Part shown: positions 8,692 to 17,409 of the stretch, piece by piece
Position numbering within the stretch: position 1 is the stretch's first letter
Layout: each line of letters opens with the position of its first letter
NCBI RefSeq assembly: GCF_003952485.1
Contig: NZ_CP034447.1
Coordinates: 3,362,501 to 3,426,500 of the forward strand
Source of the DNA: Mesorhizobium sp. M1E.F.Ca.ET.045.02.1.1
GTDB lineage: Bacteria; Pseudomonadota; Alphaproteobacteria; Rhizobiales; Rhizobiaceae
Reading direction: 5' to 3'
Length of the DNA: 64,000 nt
The notes under the pieces: model-generated
The model's database searches: none
Seen by the model: only the letters and a program-made list of their open reading frames with translations
Told to the model about the DNA's origin: nothing
Program-made: the position numbers and the translations under genes

Positions 8692-9528
8692 ATGATTAAC
8701 CTGAAGGCACTGGCGCTTGCAGCCGGCATCGCATTCACCGGATCAGTAGCTTACGCCCAGACGCTCGACTGCGGCACCGATACACTTTGCCGCGTAAAAG
8801 CGGCCGGCGTGCTGAAGATCGGCACGAAGGACGACTATGTACCGTGGTCATACCGGGCTGCGGACGGCAGCTTCAAGGGTATGGAAGTCGATATCGGTAA
8901 CAAGATTGCCAAGGTCCTCGGCGTGAAGACCGAATTCGTCAAGGTCAATTCTGCCAATCGCTTCGAATTCCTCGCGCAGGGCCAGATCGATTTGATGATC
9001 GCATCGGCCTCGGATACCGCTGAACGGCGCAAGATCGTCACATTCGTGCATCCGAACTACTATTCGTCCGGCTATACAGTATTCCTGCCGGCTGCAGTGA
9101 AGGCCACCCAATGGAGCCAGATTTCCGGCCAGACTGTCTGTGCCGTCCAGGGCGCCTGGTACAACAAGCCGGCCCAGGAGGAATTCGGCATCAAGGTTCT
9201 CGCTTTCCCGGGCACCGCGGAGACCGAAGCCGCCATGACCCAGGGGCGCTGCATCGGCCTGCTGGAGGACGATAACCAAATTAACGTTCGCCTGAGTGAC
9301 CCGAAATGGGCAGGTTACCAGATGCCGCTGCCAATTCAGGCAGACACGCCTTGGGGCATGGCGGTGCGGCAGGCGGATCAGTCGTCGCCCTTCTATTACT
9401 TCGTAGCGGGTGTGATCTCGGAGATGCATCGGGACGGCACACTCCTCGATCTGGAAAAAGCGAACGGCATCAAGAACTCAGCCTTCTTGATCAGGATGCA
9501 TGACGCTTTGAAGGACCACATCGACTGA
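8692..9528 (+). CDS. Amino-acid ABC transporter substrate-binding protein (family 3)
   Basis: A periplasmic receptor of 278 residues. It has a clear Sec signal peptide (MINLKALALAAGIAFTGSVAYA, cut near residue 22) and the family-3 block GVLKIGTKDDYVPWSYRAADGSFKGMEVDIGNKIAKVLGV. GAGGG precedes the ATG. First gene of a receptor / permease / permease / ATPase operon. Cys24, Cys31, Cys151 and a Cys near residue 187 may form disulfides in the periplasm. The ligand cannot be read from sequence; the asparaginase and aspartase neighbours suggest Asn/Asp or a related amino acid. Confidence 0.92.
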   Translation: MINLKALALAAGIAFTGSVAYAQTLDCGTDTLCRVKAAGVLKIGTKDDYVPWSYRAADGSFKGMEVDIGNKIAKVLGVKTEFVKVNSANRFEFLAQGQIDLMIASASDTAERRKIVTFVHPNYYSSGYTVFLPAAVKATQWSQISGQTVCAVQGAWYNKPAQEEFGIKVLAFPGTAETEAAMTQGRCIGLLEDDNQINVRLSDPKWAGYQMPLPIQADTPWGMAVRQADQSSPFYYFVAGVISEMHRDGTLLDLEKANGIKNSAFLIRMHDALKDHID

Positions 9529-9546
9529 TCCTTGCATAACGGCATG

Positions 9547-9566
9547 TCCGGCGCCGCGGCGCCGGA
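9547..9566 (+). promoter_or_regulatory. 20-bp perfect palindrome between receptor and permease genes
   Basis: TCCGGCGCCG followed by its exact reverse complement lies between the receptor stop (9528) and the permease start (9586). It is not followed by a T tract, so it is probably an mRNA-stabilising or partial-attenuation hairpin that keeps receptor levels above those of the membrane components. Confidence 0.6.
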
Positions 9567-9585
9567 CCAACTGAGGTCAGGGCTT

Positions 9586-10341
9586 ATGATTGCCGACATC
9601 CAGACATTCTTTCGTCATCTCGCGGACTCCGGGATAAACCTGACCATCTTTTACGATGCGTTCGACTTCGATCGCTTCGTGAAGGGTCTCGGCAACACGC
9701 TTTTGTTGGTCGTGCTCAGCGGATTCTTCTCCATCATTATTGGCGCAGCAGGCGCCGCGATTCTCACGCTAAGTAAGGGACCCGCTACAGCGGTCGTACG
9801 TGCCTATGTTGCGCTTTTCCGCAACACGCCGCTGCTTGTGCAGATGTATTTCTTCTACTTCGCGATTGGCAGCATCATGCCCGTGTCACAGAATGAGATC
9901 GGCCTGCCGGTGCCGCTCCTTGGCAGTTTCAGTTGGGCGGTTATCTCGCTTTCGCTCTACTCCGGCGCGTTCAACGTGGAAACGTTCCGCTCCGGTGTCG
10001 GCGCGGTTCACAATTCCTACGAGGAAGCTGCCCTGGCGCTGGGTTACAGTCGCACGCAGGCCTTCATCTCCGTCACGGTCCCACTGGCGCTGCGATTCTC
10101 TTTCGCCTCGCTGTCGAACAACTTAGTCGACCTGACCAAGGCAACGACGGTCGCCTACGCGGTCGGCGTAGCTGAGCTCCTCTACGTGTCCAACCAGATC
10201 TGGTCGGATTCGCTGAACACCATCGAGATGATGAACGTCATGCTGCTGATCTACCTGGGGCTGACCGGAGCCGTCGTCTTCATCATCAACCGGGTTGAGG
10301 CGGCGACACGTTTGCCCGGATTTGGTCTGGGAGTCGGGTGA
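9586..10341 (+). CDS. Amino-acid ABC transporter permease 1
   Basis: Inner-membrane subunit of the polar amino-acid uptake (HisM/GlnP) type, with hydrophobic helices including LLLVVLSGFFSIIIGAAGAAIL. The EAA loop is present (YEEAALALGYSRTQAFISVTVPLA). ATG 9586 is chosen because the upstream TTG at 9532 would read through the intercistronic palindrome. A GAGG lies upstream of this ATG. Its stop overlaps the start of permease 2 (TGATG). Confidence 0.9.
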   Translation: MIADIQTFFRHLADSGINLTIFYDAFDFDRFVKGLGNTLLLVVLSGFFSIIIGAAGAAILTLSKGPATAVVRAYVALFRNTPLLVQMYFFYFAIGSIMPVSQNEIGLPVPLLGSFSWAVISLSLYSGAFNVETFRSGVGAVHNSYEEAALALGYSRTQAFISVTVPLALRFSFASLSNNLVDLTKATTVAYAVGVAELLYVSNQIWSDSLNTIEMMNVMLLIYLGLTGAVVFIINRVEAATRLPGFGLGVG

Positions 10342-11027
10342 TGGGGGACCTGAACTTGTTCGGTCGCCTCCTGGAGTGGATGCCCTTCCTCCTGAAAGGA
10401 TTTGGCCTCAACATCCTGATGAGCGTCCTTGCCATCACCATCGGCACGACCGTTGGGACGTTCCTGGGGCTGGGACAACTGTCGAGCCTGCGCATTGTCG
10501 GCTGGCCCTCGCGGCTGGCCACGCAATTGTTCCGCAACGCACCGTGGCTGGTCCTGCTGTTCTACTGCATCTTCCTGATGCCCTATCAGGTCAGTATCGG
10601 CGGCTCCGTGATAGTTATGCCGAGCTGGCTACGCGCCACGATAGGGTTCTCGTTCCCCGTGGCCGCAAATTTCTCGGAAATCGTACGTGGGGCGGTCAAC
10701 TCCGTCCCGCGTGGTCAGTGGGAGGCCGCCGAAGCCTTGGGCTACAGGCGTAGCGCAACGCTGTTTCGTATCATTCTGCCGCAGTGCATTACTCGGATGA
10801 TCCCACCGTGGATGAACCTCTATGCGCTCCTCCTTACCGCGACCCCACTCTCGGTGATCGTTGGCGTGGAAGAGGCTTTGGGCAGGACGCAGGCGGCAGT
10901 TCAGGCGGTGTCGGACTCGCGGATGCTGATACCGATGTACCTTTCGCTGCTGGCGATGTTTTTCATCTACACGTGGCCGATCAACCGCCTGTCCCTGATG
11001 CTCGAGCGCCGCTTCCGTACGAAATGA
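10341..11027 (+). CDS. Amino-acid ABC transporter permease 2
   Basis: 228 residues, second inner-membrane subunit; the EAA loop GQWEAAEALGYRRSATLFRIILPQ contacts the ATPase. ATG 10341 overlaps the preceding stop by one base (TGATG), which gives translational coupling. The hydrophobic pattern fits about five helices of the His/Glu/Gln/Arg/opine permease class. That class includes opine transporters, which is suggestive given the opine-dehydrogenase-type gene 6 kb away. Confidence 0.9.
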   Translation: MGDLNLFGRLLEWMPFLLKGFGLNILMSVLAITIGTTVGTFLGLGQLSSLRIVGWPSRLATQLFRNAPWLVLLFYCIFLMPYQVSIGGSVIVMPSWLRATIGFSFPVAANFSEIVRGAVNSVPRGQWEAAEALGYRRSATLFRIILPQCITRMIPPWMNLYALLLTATPLSVIVGVEEALGRTQAAVQAVSDSRMLIPMYLSLLAMFFIYTWPINRLSLMLERRFRTK

Positions 11028-11036
11028 GGTTTCGAT

Positions 11037-11786
11037 ATGAACTTCTCCAGCTCGTCCCAGCCCTTGATTGCGCTTCGCGGTGTTCGCAAGTCTTTCGGAG
11101 CCGTCGAGGTTCTCCGCGGCATCGACATAGATATCCGAAAGGGCGAAGTCGTGGCCATCATTGGCCCGTCCGGATCGGGTAAATCGACAATTCTGAGAAC
11201 GATCAACGGGCTGACGCCGATCAATGAAGGCGTCATCACGGTCGGCGAGATCAAGGTCAACGATCCGAAAGTCGACAAGGTCAAGCTTCGACATCGTGTT
11301 GGCATGGTCTTCCAGCAATACAATCTGTTCCCGCACAAGACGGTGCTGGAGAATGTCGCCATGGCGCCGATCCAGGTGCTGAAGCAGCCTCGGCCTCAGG
11401 TCGAAGAACGCGCCCGCAAGCTCCTCGGCGAGATGCGCCTTCCAGACAAAGCGAGCTCCTATCCTGGAGAGCTGTCAGGCGGCCAGCAGCAACGTGTTGC
11501 GATTGCGCGGGCGCTGTGCATGGAGCCCGAAGTTATCCTCTTCGACGAAGTCACCGCGGCTTTGGACCCGGAGATGGTGAAGGAAGTGCTTTCCGCTGTC
11601 AGGAAAGTCGCCGAGGATGGCATGACCTGCATTCTCGTGACGCACGAGATGGGTTTCGCGCGCGAGGCGGCGGACCATATCTACTTTACCGACAAGGGTG
11701 TGATCGTTGAGCATGCACCGCCCGCCGACTTCTTCGCACGTGCAAGTGATCCGCGAACCAAGGAATTCCTTTCCAAAGTTCTGTAG
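11037..11786 (+). CDS. Amino-acid ABC transporter ATP-binding protein
   Basis: 249 residues of the GlnQ/HisP type. Walker A GPSGSGKST (about 44-52), Q-loop FQQYN, signature LSGGQQQR and Walker B ILFDEVTAALDPE are all present, with the switch His in THEM. The residue after the Walker B Glu is Val where Pro is usual (FDEPTSALDP), a mild deviation that leaves the catalytic residues intact. GAGG precedes ATG. Last gene of the operon. Confidence 0.92.
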   Translation: MNFSSSSQPLIALRGVRKSFGAVEVLRGIDIDIRKGEVVAIIGPSGSGKSTILRTINGLTPINEGVITVGEIKVNDPKVDKVKLRHRVGMVFQQYNLFPHKTVLENVAMAPIQVLKQPRPQVEERARKLLGEMRLPDKASSYPGELSGGQQQRVAIARALCMEPEVILFDEVTAALDPEMVKEVLSAVRKVAEDGMTCILVTHEMGFAREAADHIYFTDKGVIVEHAPPADFFARASDPRTKEFLSKVL

Positions 11787-12006
11787 GCATTGTTTCCACT
11801 GAGCACATCTTTGACCTCATCGACAATGTCGGCGCGGTCGTCGCTCGGGTGCCAAACGTCCGCTTCCGGCGCGATCGCGACCGTCTCCCGGCACCTGAAT
11901 TGCGGCTGAGCAAACTGACGGCGCCGCATTGAAATTATTGAGAAATTTTGCCCGAGAGCGCTACCATAAATTTCGATTTTAATAAGTATTTCAAACGCTT
12001 AACGGA

Positions 12007-12038
12007 TTCGTGGTAGCGGAGGTTCGTGGTAGCGGAGG
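12007..12038. repeat. Perfect 16-bp tandem direct repeat at the 3' end of tRNA-Met
   Basis: The 16-bp unit TTCGTGGTAGCGGAGG occurs at 12007-12022 and immediately again at 12023-12038. The last 12 bases of the second copy are the tRNA 3' end including CCA. A duplicated tRNA 3' end is what site-specific integration leaves behind, although simple slippage is also possible. Confidence 0.75.
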
Positions 12039-12103
12039 AGGGACTTGAACCCCCGACCCCAGGATTATGATTCCCGTGCTCTAACCAACTGAGCTACTCC
12101 GCC
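12027..12103 (-). tRNA. tRNA-Met (anticodon CAT, elongator type)
   Basis: A 77-nt cloverleaf on the minus strand beginning GGCGGAGTAGCTCAG and ending with encoded CCA. The anticodon stem CGGGA/TCCTG encloses the loop ATCATAA with CAT. The T arm is GGGGGTTCAAGTCCC. The acceptor stem pairs GGCGGAG with CTCCGCT, giving a G-U first pair. The elongator-like first pair and overall sequence favour elongator Met or a CAT tRNA modified for Ile; the former is preferred. Confidence 0.95.
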
Positions 12104-12175
12104 AGGAGTGACGAAGAGGCTCGAGGAACCGCCCAGGGATCGGGCAATTTCGAGGCGTTCGCCAAGGTCGCGCGG

Positions 12176-12204
12176 ATATAAGGTTGGCAGGGCAAACCTG
12201 TCAA
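12176..12204 (-). promoter_or_regulatory. Strong promoter for tRNA-Met
   Basis: On the minus strand TTGACA (12204-12199), exactly 17 bp, then TTATAT (12181-12176), about 73 bp before the mature tRNA 5' end. This is the best sigma-70 match noticed in the window. Confidence 0.75.
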
Positions 12205-12333
12205 GCCGGACGCACCAGTATAATCCAATCCCAGAAAAGCTTTGCCGGGCAGGCACTGAAGCGCATGCAGCGGGGTTGAGTTCGACCGGGCACGTCGCTA
12301 TGTCTCGGCCATGAAATTCTAGAGTTTGAACGA

Positions 12334-13299
12334 ATGAAGCCGCGCATCGCAGTCCTCGGTTGCGGATACTGGGGCAGCAACCACATCCGCACCCTCAAGG
12401 CGCTCGGCGCGCTCCACGCCGTTTCCGACGTCAACCGCGCTCGCGCCGAAGGCTTCGCCAGTGAGCAGGACTGCTTGGCGATCGAGCCGGACAAGCTGTT
12501 CGAGCGCGCCGATGTCGATGCCATCGTCATGGCGCTGCCGCCGCAATACCATGCCGACATGGCGGTGCGCGCCGTCGAAGGCGGCAAGGACGTGCTGGTG
12601 GAGAAGCCGATCGCGCTGACGGTCGCCGACGCCGAGCGTTCGGTGAAGGCGGCAAGGGACAATGGCCGCGTCTTCATGGTCGGCCATGTGCTGCGCTTTC
12701 ATCCTGCCTTCGAGACGCTCAAGGCGCTCATCGACAATGGCGAGCTCGGCGAGATCCGCTATATCCACTCGCACCGGCTCGGCCTCGGCAAGTTCCATAC
12801 CGAGAACGACGCGCTTTGGGACCTTGCGCCGCATGATCTGTCGATGATCCTCGCCATCACCGGCACCGAACCGATCGAGGTCAGGGGCGAGGGCGCGGCG
12901 CTCTTAGACAATCTCAGCGACTTCGCGCATCTGCACATGCGTTTTCCCAATGGCGTGCGCAGTCATCTCTTCGCCTCTCGCCTCAATCCCTATCGCGAGC
13001 GGCGGCTGACCGTGGTCGGCACCAAGGCAATGGCGGTGTTCGACGATGTCGAGCCGTGGGAGCGCAAGCTTGCCGTCTATCGGCACGCGGTCTGGCAGGA
13101 TAGCGGCCAGTGGGCCTTCACCGCGAACGAGCCGTCCTATGTGGCAGTCGGCGAAGGCATGCCGTTGACGCGGGAGCTTGCCCATTTCATGCAGTGCATC
13201 GAGACGCGCGCCGAACCGCGCACCGACGGCGAGGAAGCGATCCGGGTTTTGCGCATCCTGACGGCGGGCACGGTGACGCATAGCGGTTCATCGGCCTGA
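12334..13299 (+). CDS. Gfo/Idh/MocA-family NAD(P)-dependent sugar oxidoreductase
   Basis: 321 residues. The N-terminal Rossmann domain starts RIAVLGCGYWGSNHIRTL (GxGxxG at about 9-14). The hallmark EKPIALT (Lys and Pro at the active site) lies near residue 92, and the C-terminal domain carries LWDLAPHDLSMIL with the catalytic His. Overall it is closest to WlbA/WbpB-type UDP-sugar 3-dehydrogenases used for nucleotide-sugar synthesis, but no glycosyltransferase or aminotransferase lies nearby. Convergent with mnmA. Confidence 0.85.
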   Translation: MKPRIAVLGCGYWGSNHIRTLKALGALHAVSDVNRARAEGFASEQDCLAIEPDKLFERADVDAIVMALPPQYHADMAVRAVEGGKDVLVEKPIALTVADAERSVKAARDNGRVFMVGHVLRFHPAFETLKALIDNGELGEIRYIHSHRLGLGKFHTENDALWDLAPHDLSMILAITGTEPIEVRGEGAALLDNLSDFAHLHMRFPNGVRSHLFASRLNPYRERRLTVVGTKAMAVFDDVEPWERKLAVYRHAVWQDSGQWAFTANEPSYVAVGEGMPLTRELAHFMQCIETRAEPRTDGEEAIRVLRILTAGTVTHSGSSA

Positions 13300-13349
13300 G
13301 CCGCCTGCAAAGACGATCCTGAACTGTAGCGGCTGGCGGAAGCTTTGGC

Positions 13350-14540
13350 TTACTCGGCGGGAATGTGCGCGGGCCGCGCCGCAAGCCTCGACAGCATGGC
13401 CTCGGCCTCGGCGCCGCGCTCGGAGCGCTCGATGAAGCCGCCGCCGAAGACACGCGCCTCGTTGCCGTCATCGGAATAGAGCACGCAGGCCTGCCCGGGC
13501 GCGATGCCGGATTCGCCGTCGACCAGCTCGACCGAGGTCACGCCGTCGCGATGATGCAGCACGGCCGGGCGCGGCGGCCGGGTCGAACGGACTTTTGCGA
13601 AAAGCTCGATGCCGCCGGCGGGGACGTCCGAGAGCGGGCCGTCGCCAAGCCAGTTCATGGCGCGCAGATAGATCTTGTGCGTCTCCAGCGCCTCGCGCGG
13701 GCCGACGACGACGCGCGCCCGGTCGGCGTCGAGATGGACGACATAAAGCGGCTCGCCTGAGGCGATGCCGATGCCGCGGCGCTGGCCGATCGTGTAGCGC
13801 AGGATGCCTTCATGGCGCCCGAGCACGCGGCCGTCGATATGGACGATGTCGCCCGGATTGGCGGCCGCCGGCTTCAGCTTGGCGATGATGTCGGAATACT
13901 TGCCTTGCGGTACGAAGCAGATGTCCTGGCTGTCCTGCTTGGCGGCGACCGTCAGCCCCATCTCCTCGGCGATCGCCCGCACCTGCGGCTTAGAGAGGCC
14001 GCCCAGCGGAAAGCGCAGATAGTCGATCTGCGCCTGCGTGGTGGCGAACAGGAAATAGCTCTGGTCGCGGTCGGCATCGACCGGACGGTAGAGCGCGCGA
14101 TGGGCGCCATTGGCGCGGGAGCGGATGTAGTGGCCGGTGGCCAAGGCGTCGGCGCCGAGATCCTGCGCGGTGGCCAAAAGATCGGCGAACTTGACCGTCT
14201 GGTTGCACGACACGCAGGGAATCGGCGTCTCTCCGGCGACATAGCTCTCGGCGAAGGGATCGATGACCGCCTTGCGGAAGCGCTCTTCGTAGTCGAGCAC
14301 GTAATGCGGGATGCCGAGCGTCTCGGAGACGCGGCGGGCGTCGTCGATATCCTGGCCGGCGCAGCAGGAACCCGCCCGGTGTGTGGCCGCGCCGTGATCG
14401 TAAAGCTGCAAGGTGACGCCGACGACATCATAGCCCTCTCGCTTCAGGATGCCGGCAACGACCGACGAATCGACGCCGCCCGACATGGCAACGACGACGC
14501 GGGTGTTTTCTGGGCGTCCGGGAAGATCGAGGCTGTTCAT
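13350..14540 (-). CDS. mnmA: tRNA-specific 2-thiouridylase MnmA
   Basis: Introduces sulfur at U34 of tRNA-Lys/Glu/Gln. The PP-loop ATP-pyrophosphatase motif SGGVDSS is about 20 residues in. Cysteines in the GSCCAG and [12 protein letters not shown] regions fit the catalytic and persulfide Cys positions, and TGHY and the C-terminal beta-barrel follow. The ATG at 14540 ([14 protein letters not shown]...) is chosen; an upstream in-frame TTG at 14573 would add 11 residues. The product is about 396 residues, normal for the family. A stand-alone core gene. Confidence 0.95.
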   Translation of the reverse strand: MNSLDLPGRPENTRVVVAMSGGVDSSVVAGILKREGYDVVGVTLQLYDHGAATHRAGSCCAGQDIDDARRVSETLGIPHYVLDYEERFRKAVIDPFAESYVAGETPIPCVSCNQTVKFADLLATAQDLGADALATGHYIRSRANGAHRALYRPVDADRDQSYFLFATTQAQIDYLRFPLGGLSKPQVRAIAEEMGLTVAAKQDSQDICFVPQGKYSDIIAKLKPAAANPGDIVHIDGRVLGRHEGILRYTIGQRRGIGIASGEPLYVVHLDADRARVVVGPREALETHKIYLRAMNWLGDGPLSDVPAGGIELFAKVRSTRPPRPAVLHHRDGVTSVELVDGESGIAPGQACVLYSDDGNEARVFGGGFIERSERGAEAEAMLSRLAARPAHIPAE

Positions 14541-14799
14541 GGTTCTTTCAATCTGCGTGGCGCTGGCTGCCAATGGCCGGAATATAGGTCAAGCGACCCG
14601 GGTGCGCCAGCTTGCCTGCCGAAGCGATTTTTCCCGGCAAAATCAGGGCTCCGACCGCGATTGTCTCAAATGCCGAACAAAAACCTAACGTGACGTTCAC
14701 GATCCTTACCTAGTCATTAGGGTTCGCTTAGGCAAATTTTAAAGCTGTGGCGGTACTGTGGCGGGGATTGGGTCTTTGAGTTTTTAGTAGAGAGTACGA

Positions 14800-15075
14800 A
14801 TGACCGATCTGGTTAGACCTAGAGTCAAGTATGTTATAGGGCCCGACGGCAGCCCGCTAACGATAGCCGACCTGCCGCCGACGAACACGCGGCGCTGGGT
14901 TATCCGGCGCAAGGCGGAAGTGGTCGCGGCGGTGCGCGGCGGACTGCTCAGTCTTGAGGAAGCCTGCCAGCGCTACAAGCTCACCACCGAGGAATTTCTC
15001 TCCTGGCAGGCGTCGATCGACGAATATGGCCTTGCCGGGCTGCGCACGACGCGAATCCAGCAATACCGGCACTAA
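14800..15075 (+). CDS. sciP: SciP, CtrA-inhibitor transcription factor (DUF1153)
   Basis: 91 residues matching the DUF1153/SciP family: the conserved block RRKAEVVAAVRGGLLSLEEACQRYKLTTEEFLSW is a helix-turn-helix, and the C-terminus ends RTTRIQQYRH. In Caulobacter SciP binds CtrA and the DNA of CtrA-dependent promoters to shut them off in G1. It lies 2.4 kb from ctrA and near the FliJ-like gene. A 259-bp gap precedes it; CTTA-N7-ATTA and CTTA-N7-TTTA elements near 14,709 and 14,731 are only weak matches to CtrA boxes. Confidence 0.88.
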   Translation: MTDLVRPRVKYVIGPDGSPLTIADLPPTNTRRWVIRRKAEVVAAVRGGLLSLEEACQRYKLTTEEFLSWQASIDEYGLAGLRTTRIQQYRH

Positions 15076-15076
15076 A

Positions 15077-15176
15077 GCGCCTCGCGATCTTTCAGATTCG
15101 CTCCGTGCGCTCTAGGTTTTTGATTTTACGCATGTCTTTGTCCCGAAACCGGCTCCCACTTTCGGGAGACATGCTT
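15077..15176 (+). repeat. Interspersed repeat, family A copy 1 (GCATGTC hairpin)
   Basis: About 100 bp nearly identical to 52029-52131 (roughly nine differences by eye). It ends in a hairpin with nested arms GCATGTC/GACATGC (15130-15174) and CCCGAAA/TTTCGGG. It lies between sciP and the oxidoreductase stop, outside genes. Confidence 0.8.
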
Positions 15177-15179
15177 TGG

Positions 15180-16106
15180 TCAGACCGTTAGCACGACCTT
15201 GCCGATCGGCCGGGTCGCAAGGAAGGCATGGGCTGCGCCTGCCTGATCGAGCGGGAAGGCTTTCGCCACGTGGGCCGACAGCTTCTTGGCATCGACCAGC
15301 CTGGCGAGTTCGACAAGGCCCTCGCGGTCGGGCGTCACCGACATGCGCTCGACGCGGATGTTCCGCTCCTTTGCCTTCGCCTTTGTCGTGTCGTGGACAT
15401 TGAGCAGCGAGACCAGCACGCCACCGTCCCCCAGCACCTTAAGCGACTCCTCGGCGTGGTCGCCGCCGACAGTCTCCAGCACCAGGTCGAAGCCGCCGGC
15501 CTTCTCAGTGAAATCACCCTTGGTGTAGTCGAGGACCTCGTCGGCGCCGAGCGAGCGAACGAAGTCGAGCTTGCCCGGGCTGGCGGTCGAGACGACATGA
15601 GCGCCGCGTGCTTTGGCGATCTGCACAGCCAGATGGCCGACACCACCAGCCCCGGCGTGGATCAGCACGCGCTGGCCGGACTGAATGCGGCCGTGCCGGA
15701 CGAGGCCTTGCCAGGCGGTAAGGCCAGCCAGCGGCAGCGCCGCGGCGTGGACATGATCGATGCCGGCAGGCTTGATGGCGATCTCGTCCGCCGGCGCGGC
15801 CGCGAGATCGGCATAGGCTCCGACCTGTTTCGGAAAGCGCGGCATGCCGAACACATCGTCGCCGACCTTGAAGGCGGTCACGCCGGCGCCAAGCGCCTCG
15901 ACGGTTCCGGAAATATCCCAGCCGAGAATGAAAGGCGGCTCGCCAAGCAGGGGGTAAAAGCCGCCGCGCACGGCGCCATCGACAGGGTTGATGCCCGCCG
16001 CCTCGACGCGGACCAGCACCTCGCCAGGCTTGGGCGAGGGGTCTGGCTGCTCGGCGACGAAAAGGACGTCGGGTCCACCGACGGAGTTCTGGATAACCGC
16101 ACGCAT
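15180..16106 (-). CDS. NADPH:quinone oxidoreductase / zinc-less MDR-family dehydrogenase
   Basis: 308 residues of the medium-chain reductase family. The GroES-like N-terminus (PKPGEVLVRVEAAGINPVD) is followed by a Rossmann domain with HAGAGGVGHLAVQIAKARGAHV (AxGGVG, about residues 150-171). The structural and catalytic zinc ligands are absent, as in quinone-oxidoreductase-like members. ATG 16106 follows GGGAG. It diverges from a HxlR regulator with a palindrome between them, a common pairing for redox- or aldehyde-responsive detoxification. Confidence 0.87.
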   Translation of the reverse strand: MRAVIQNSVGGPDVLFVAEQPDPSPKPGEVLVRVEAAGINPVDGAVRGGFYPLLGEPPFILGWDISGTVEALGAGVTAFKVGDDVFGMPRFPKQVGAYADLAAAPADEIAIKPAGIDHVHAAALPLAGLTAWQGLVRHGRIQSGQRVLIHAGAGGVGHLAVQIAKARGAHVVSTASPGKLDFVRSLGADEVLDYTKGDFTEKAGGFDLVLETVGGDHAEESLKVLGDGGVLVSLLNVHDTTKAKAKERNIRVERMSVTPDREGLVELARLVDAKKLSAHVAKAFPLDQAGAAHAFLATRPIGKVVLTV

Positions 16107-16169
16107 CAAGGTCTCCCATGAATGAATATGCCGCTATCATTTGGATAGTAATATTCTGTTGTCTAGTAT

Positions 16170-16192
16170 GTACCTTTTCTATATATAGGTAC
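16170..16192. promoter_or_regulatory. Inverted repeat GTACCT-N11-AGGTAC, candidate HxlR operator
   Basis: Perfect 6-bp arms at 16170-16175 and 16187-16192 around an AT-rich spacer, just upstream of the HxlR ATG at 16196 and in the divergent promoter region. HxlR proteins bind palindromes of this size. Confidence 0.55.
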
Positions 16193-16195
16193 CTC

Positions 16196-16600
16196 ATGGA
16201 TAGTGATAACTCCACCCCCTTCGGCTACGATGCGTTCCGGCGCACCTGCCCGTCGCATACCGTGCTCGAGATGCTGGCCAGCAAATGGGTTTATCTGACC
16301 GTCTGCGCGCTAAGGCGCGGCCGGCTGCGCAATGGCGAACTGGCGCGCAAGATGGAAGGCATCACGCCGAAGATGCTGACCCAGACGCTGCGTGTGCTCG
16401 AGCGCGACGGCCTTGTCCGGCGCGAGGTCTATCCGGTCATCCCGCCGCGGGTTGAATATGAGCTGACGGAGCTCGGCCAGAACCTGGCGGGACTGCTCAG
16501 CCAAATCCGGTCATGGGCGGAAGAGCATGCGCCCGACATCAAGGATGCCCGCGCGCGGGCATCGGCGAACCATCAGGACGATATGGCAGTGCTGCCTTGA
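16196..16600 (+). CDS. HxlR-family winged-helix regulator
   Basis: 134 residues. The canonical CP near the start (RRTCPSHTVLEMLASKWVYLTVCALRRGRLRNGELARKMEGITPKMLTQTLRVLERDGLVRREVYPVIPPRVEYELTELG) includes the redox-capable Cys and winged helix. ATG 16196 is preferred over 16118, because the extra 26 residues would be hydrophobic and would read through the palindromic operator. Likely represses or activates the divergent oxidoreductase. Confidence 0.9.
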   Translation: MDSDNSTPFGYDAFRRTCPSHTVLEMLASKWVYLTVCALRRGRLRNGELARKMEGITPKMLTQTLRVLERDGLVRREVYPVIPPRVEYELTELGQNLAGLLSQIRSWAEEHAPDIKDARARASANHQDDMAVLP

Positions 16601-16686
16601 AGCGGGGGCGCGGGCGGGATTTGTCCCGGCGCGGGTTTCAACAGCGATGCCGGCGGGCACCGGCGTTGGGGCGAATAGCGATCCAC

Positions 16687-17064
16687 TCAGCCGATCATGG
16701 CGCTGCGGCCGCCCACTTCCGCGTCGCGGATCTTGCTGTCGCGCGATTCCAGCATCTCCGCCTTGGAAAGCTCCGCTTCAGCTTCGCCGAGTAATGATTC
16801 GGCCGTGGTTCGCTGCTGGGCGAGGTCGCCCTGCGAGTTCCTGAGGTTGTCGCGGCGCAGGCGCGCTGCCTTGGCGAAGGTCGGGTAGGCAAAATGGTTG
16901 ATGTCGGTGATGCCGGCTTTTTTCTCTTCGGCGACGATCTGCGCCTCCAACTCGACGGCCATGCGCTCGAACTCGGCGATCATCATGTCCAACTGCAACA
17001 GCTGGCGCCGTTTCTCATTCACCTGAAACTGCTTCAGCCGAACGAGGTTTTCACGTGACTTCAT
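16687..17064 (-). CDS. fliJ: FliJ-family flagellar export protein
   Basis: About 125 residues, almost entirely charged coiled coil (RENLVRLKQFQVNEKRRQLLQLDMMIAEFERMAVELEAQI...), as in FliJ, the stalk-like activator of the FliI export ATPase. ATG 17064 has GGGAG 9 nt upstream; an ATG at 17124 would add 20 residues. It diverges from ctrA across a shared 448-bp regulatory region. In alphaproteobacteria FliJ-like genes often neighbour ctrA or sciP. The symbol rests on length, coiled coil and context more than on a sharp motif. Confidence 0.7.
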   Translation of the reverse strand: MKSRENLVRLKQFQVNEKRRQLLQLDMMIAEFERMAVELEAQIVAEEKKAGITDINHFAYPTFAKAARLRRDNLRNSQGDLAQQRTTAESLLGEAEAELSKAEMLESRDSKIRDAEVGGRSAMIG

Positions 17065-17235
17065 GACTCGGTACTCCCGGAAACGCACACCTGCATATCG
17101 TCCCATCAGCCTGGAAAGGCCCAAGCGTCACCCGTTTCCCCCGGCTTTCCCAACGCTATGGGAAACAAAGCCCTAAAGATTTTTGCCGGCGGTAACCATT
17201 CGTTTACGGGCATTGTTAATCATACGGGCGAGGAC

Positions 17236-17250
17236 TTAAGGCCGGGTAAA
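17236..17250. promoter_or_regulatory. CtrA-box-like element TTAA-N7-TAAA
   Basis: TTAA (17236-17239), GGCCGGG, TAAA (17247-17250): one mismatch to the TTAA-N7-TTAA core, located between the divergent fliJ-like and ctrA genes. Confidence 0.4.
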
Positions 17251-17282
17251 AATTCCGGCTGCGGCGGGAAGCCCAGGCCTGC

Positions 17283-17359
17283 GAGTCTCTGGAGTCACTT
17301 AGGCTGACTAATTAATGTGGTACATGAGCGATTTGGGTCTGTGATTCGTTATTAGATTC
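17283..17359. promoter_or_regulatory. Cluster of four GANTC (CcrM) sites upstream of ctrA
   Basis: GAGTC at 17283-17287 and 17292-17296, GATTC at 17343-17347 and 17355-17359. Random expectation is about one per 256 bp. In alphaproteobacteria CcrM methylates GANTC, and methylation state gates the ctrA promoter. Confidence 0.7.
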
Positions 17360-17409
17360 AAGTGGGTGTAGAAAGGGGTTAAAAAATCTGATATCGTGTT
17401 CGGCACGAA

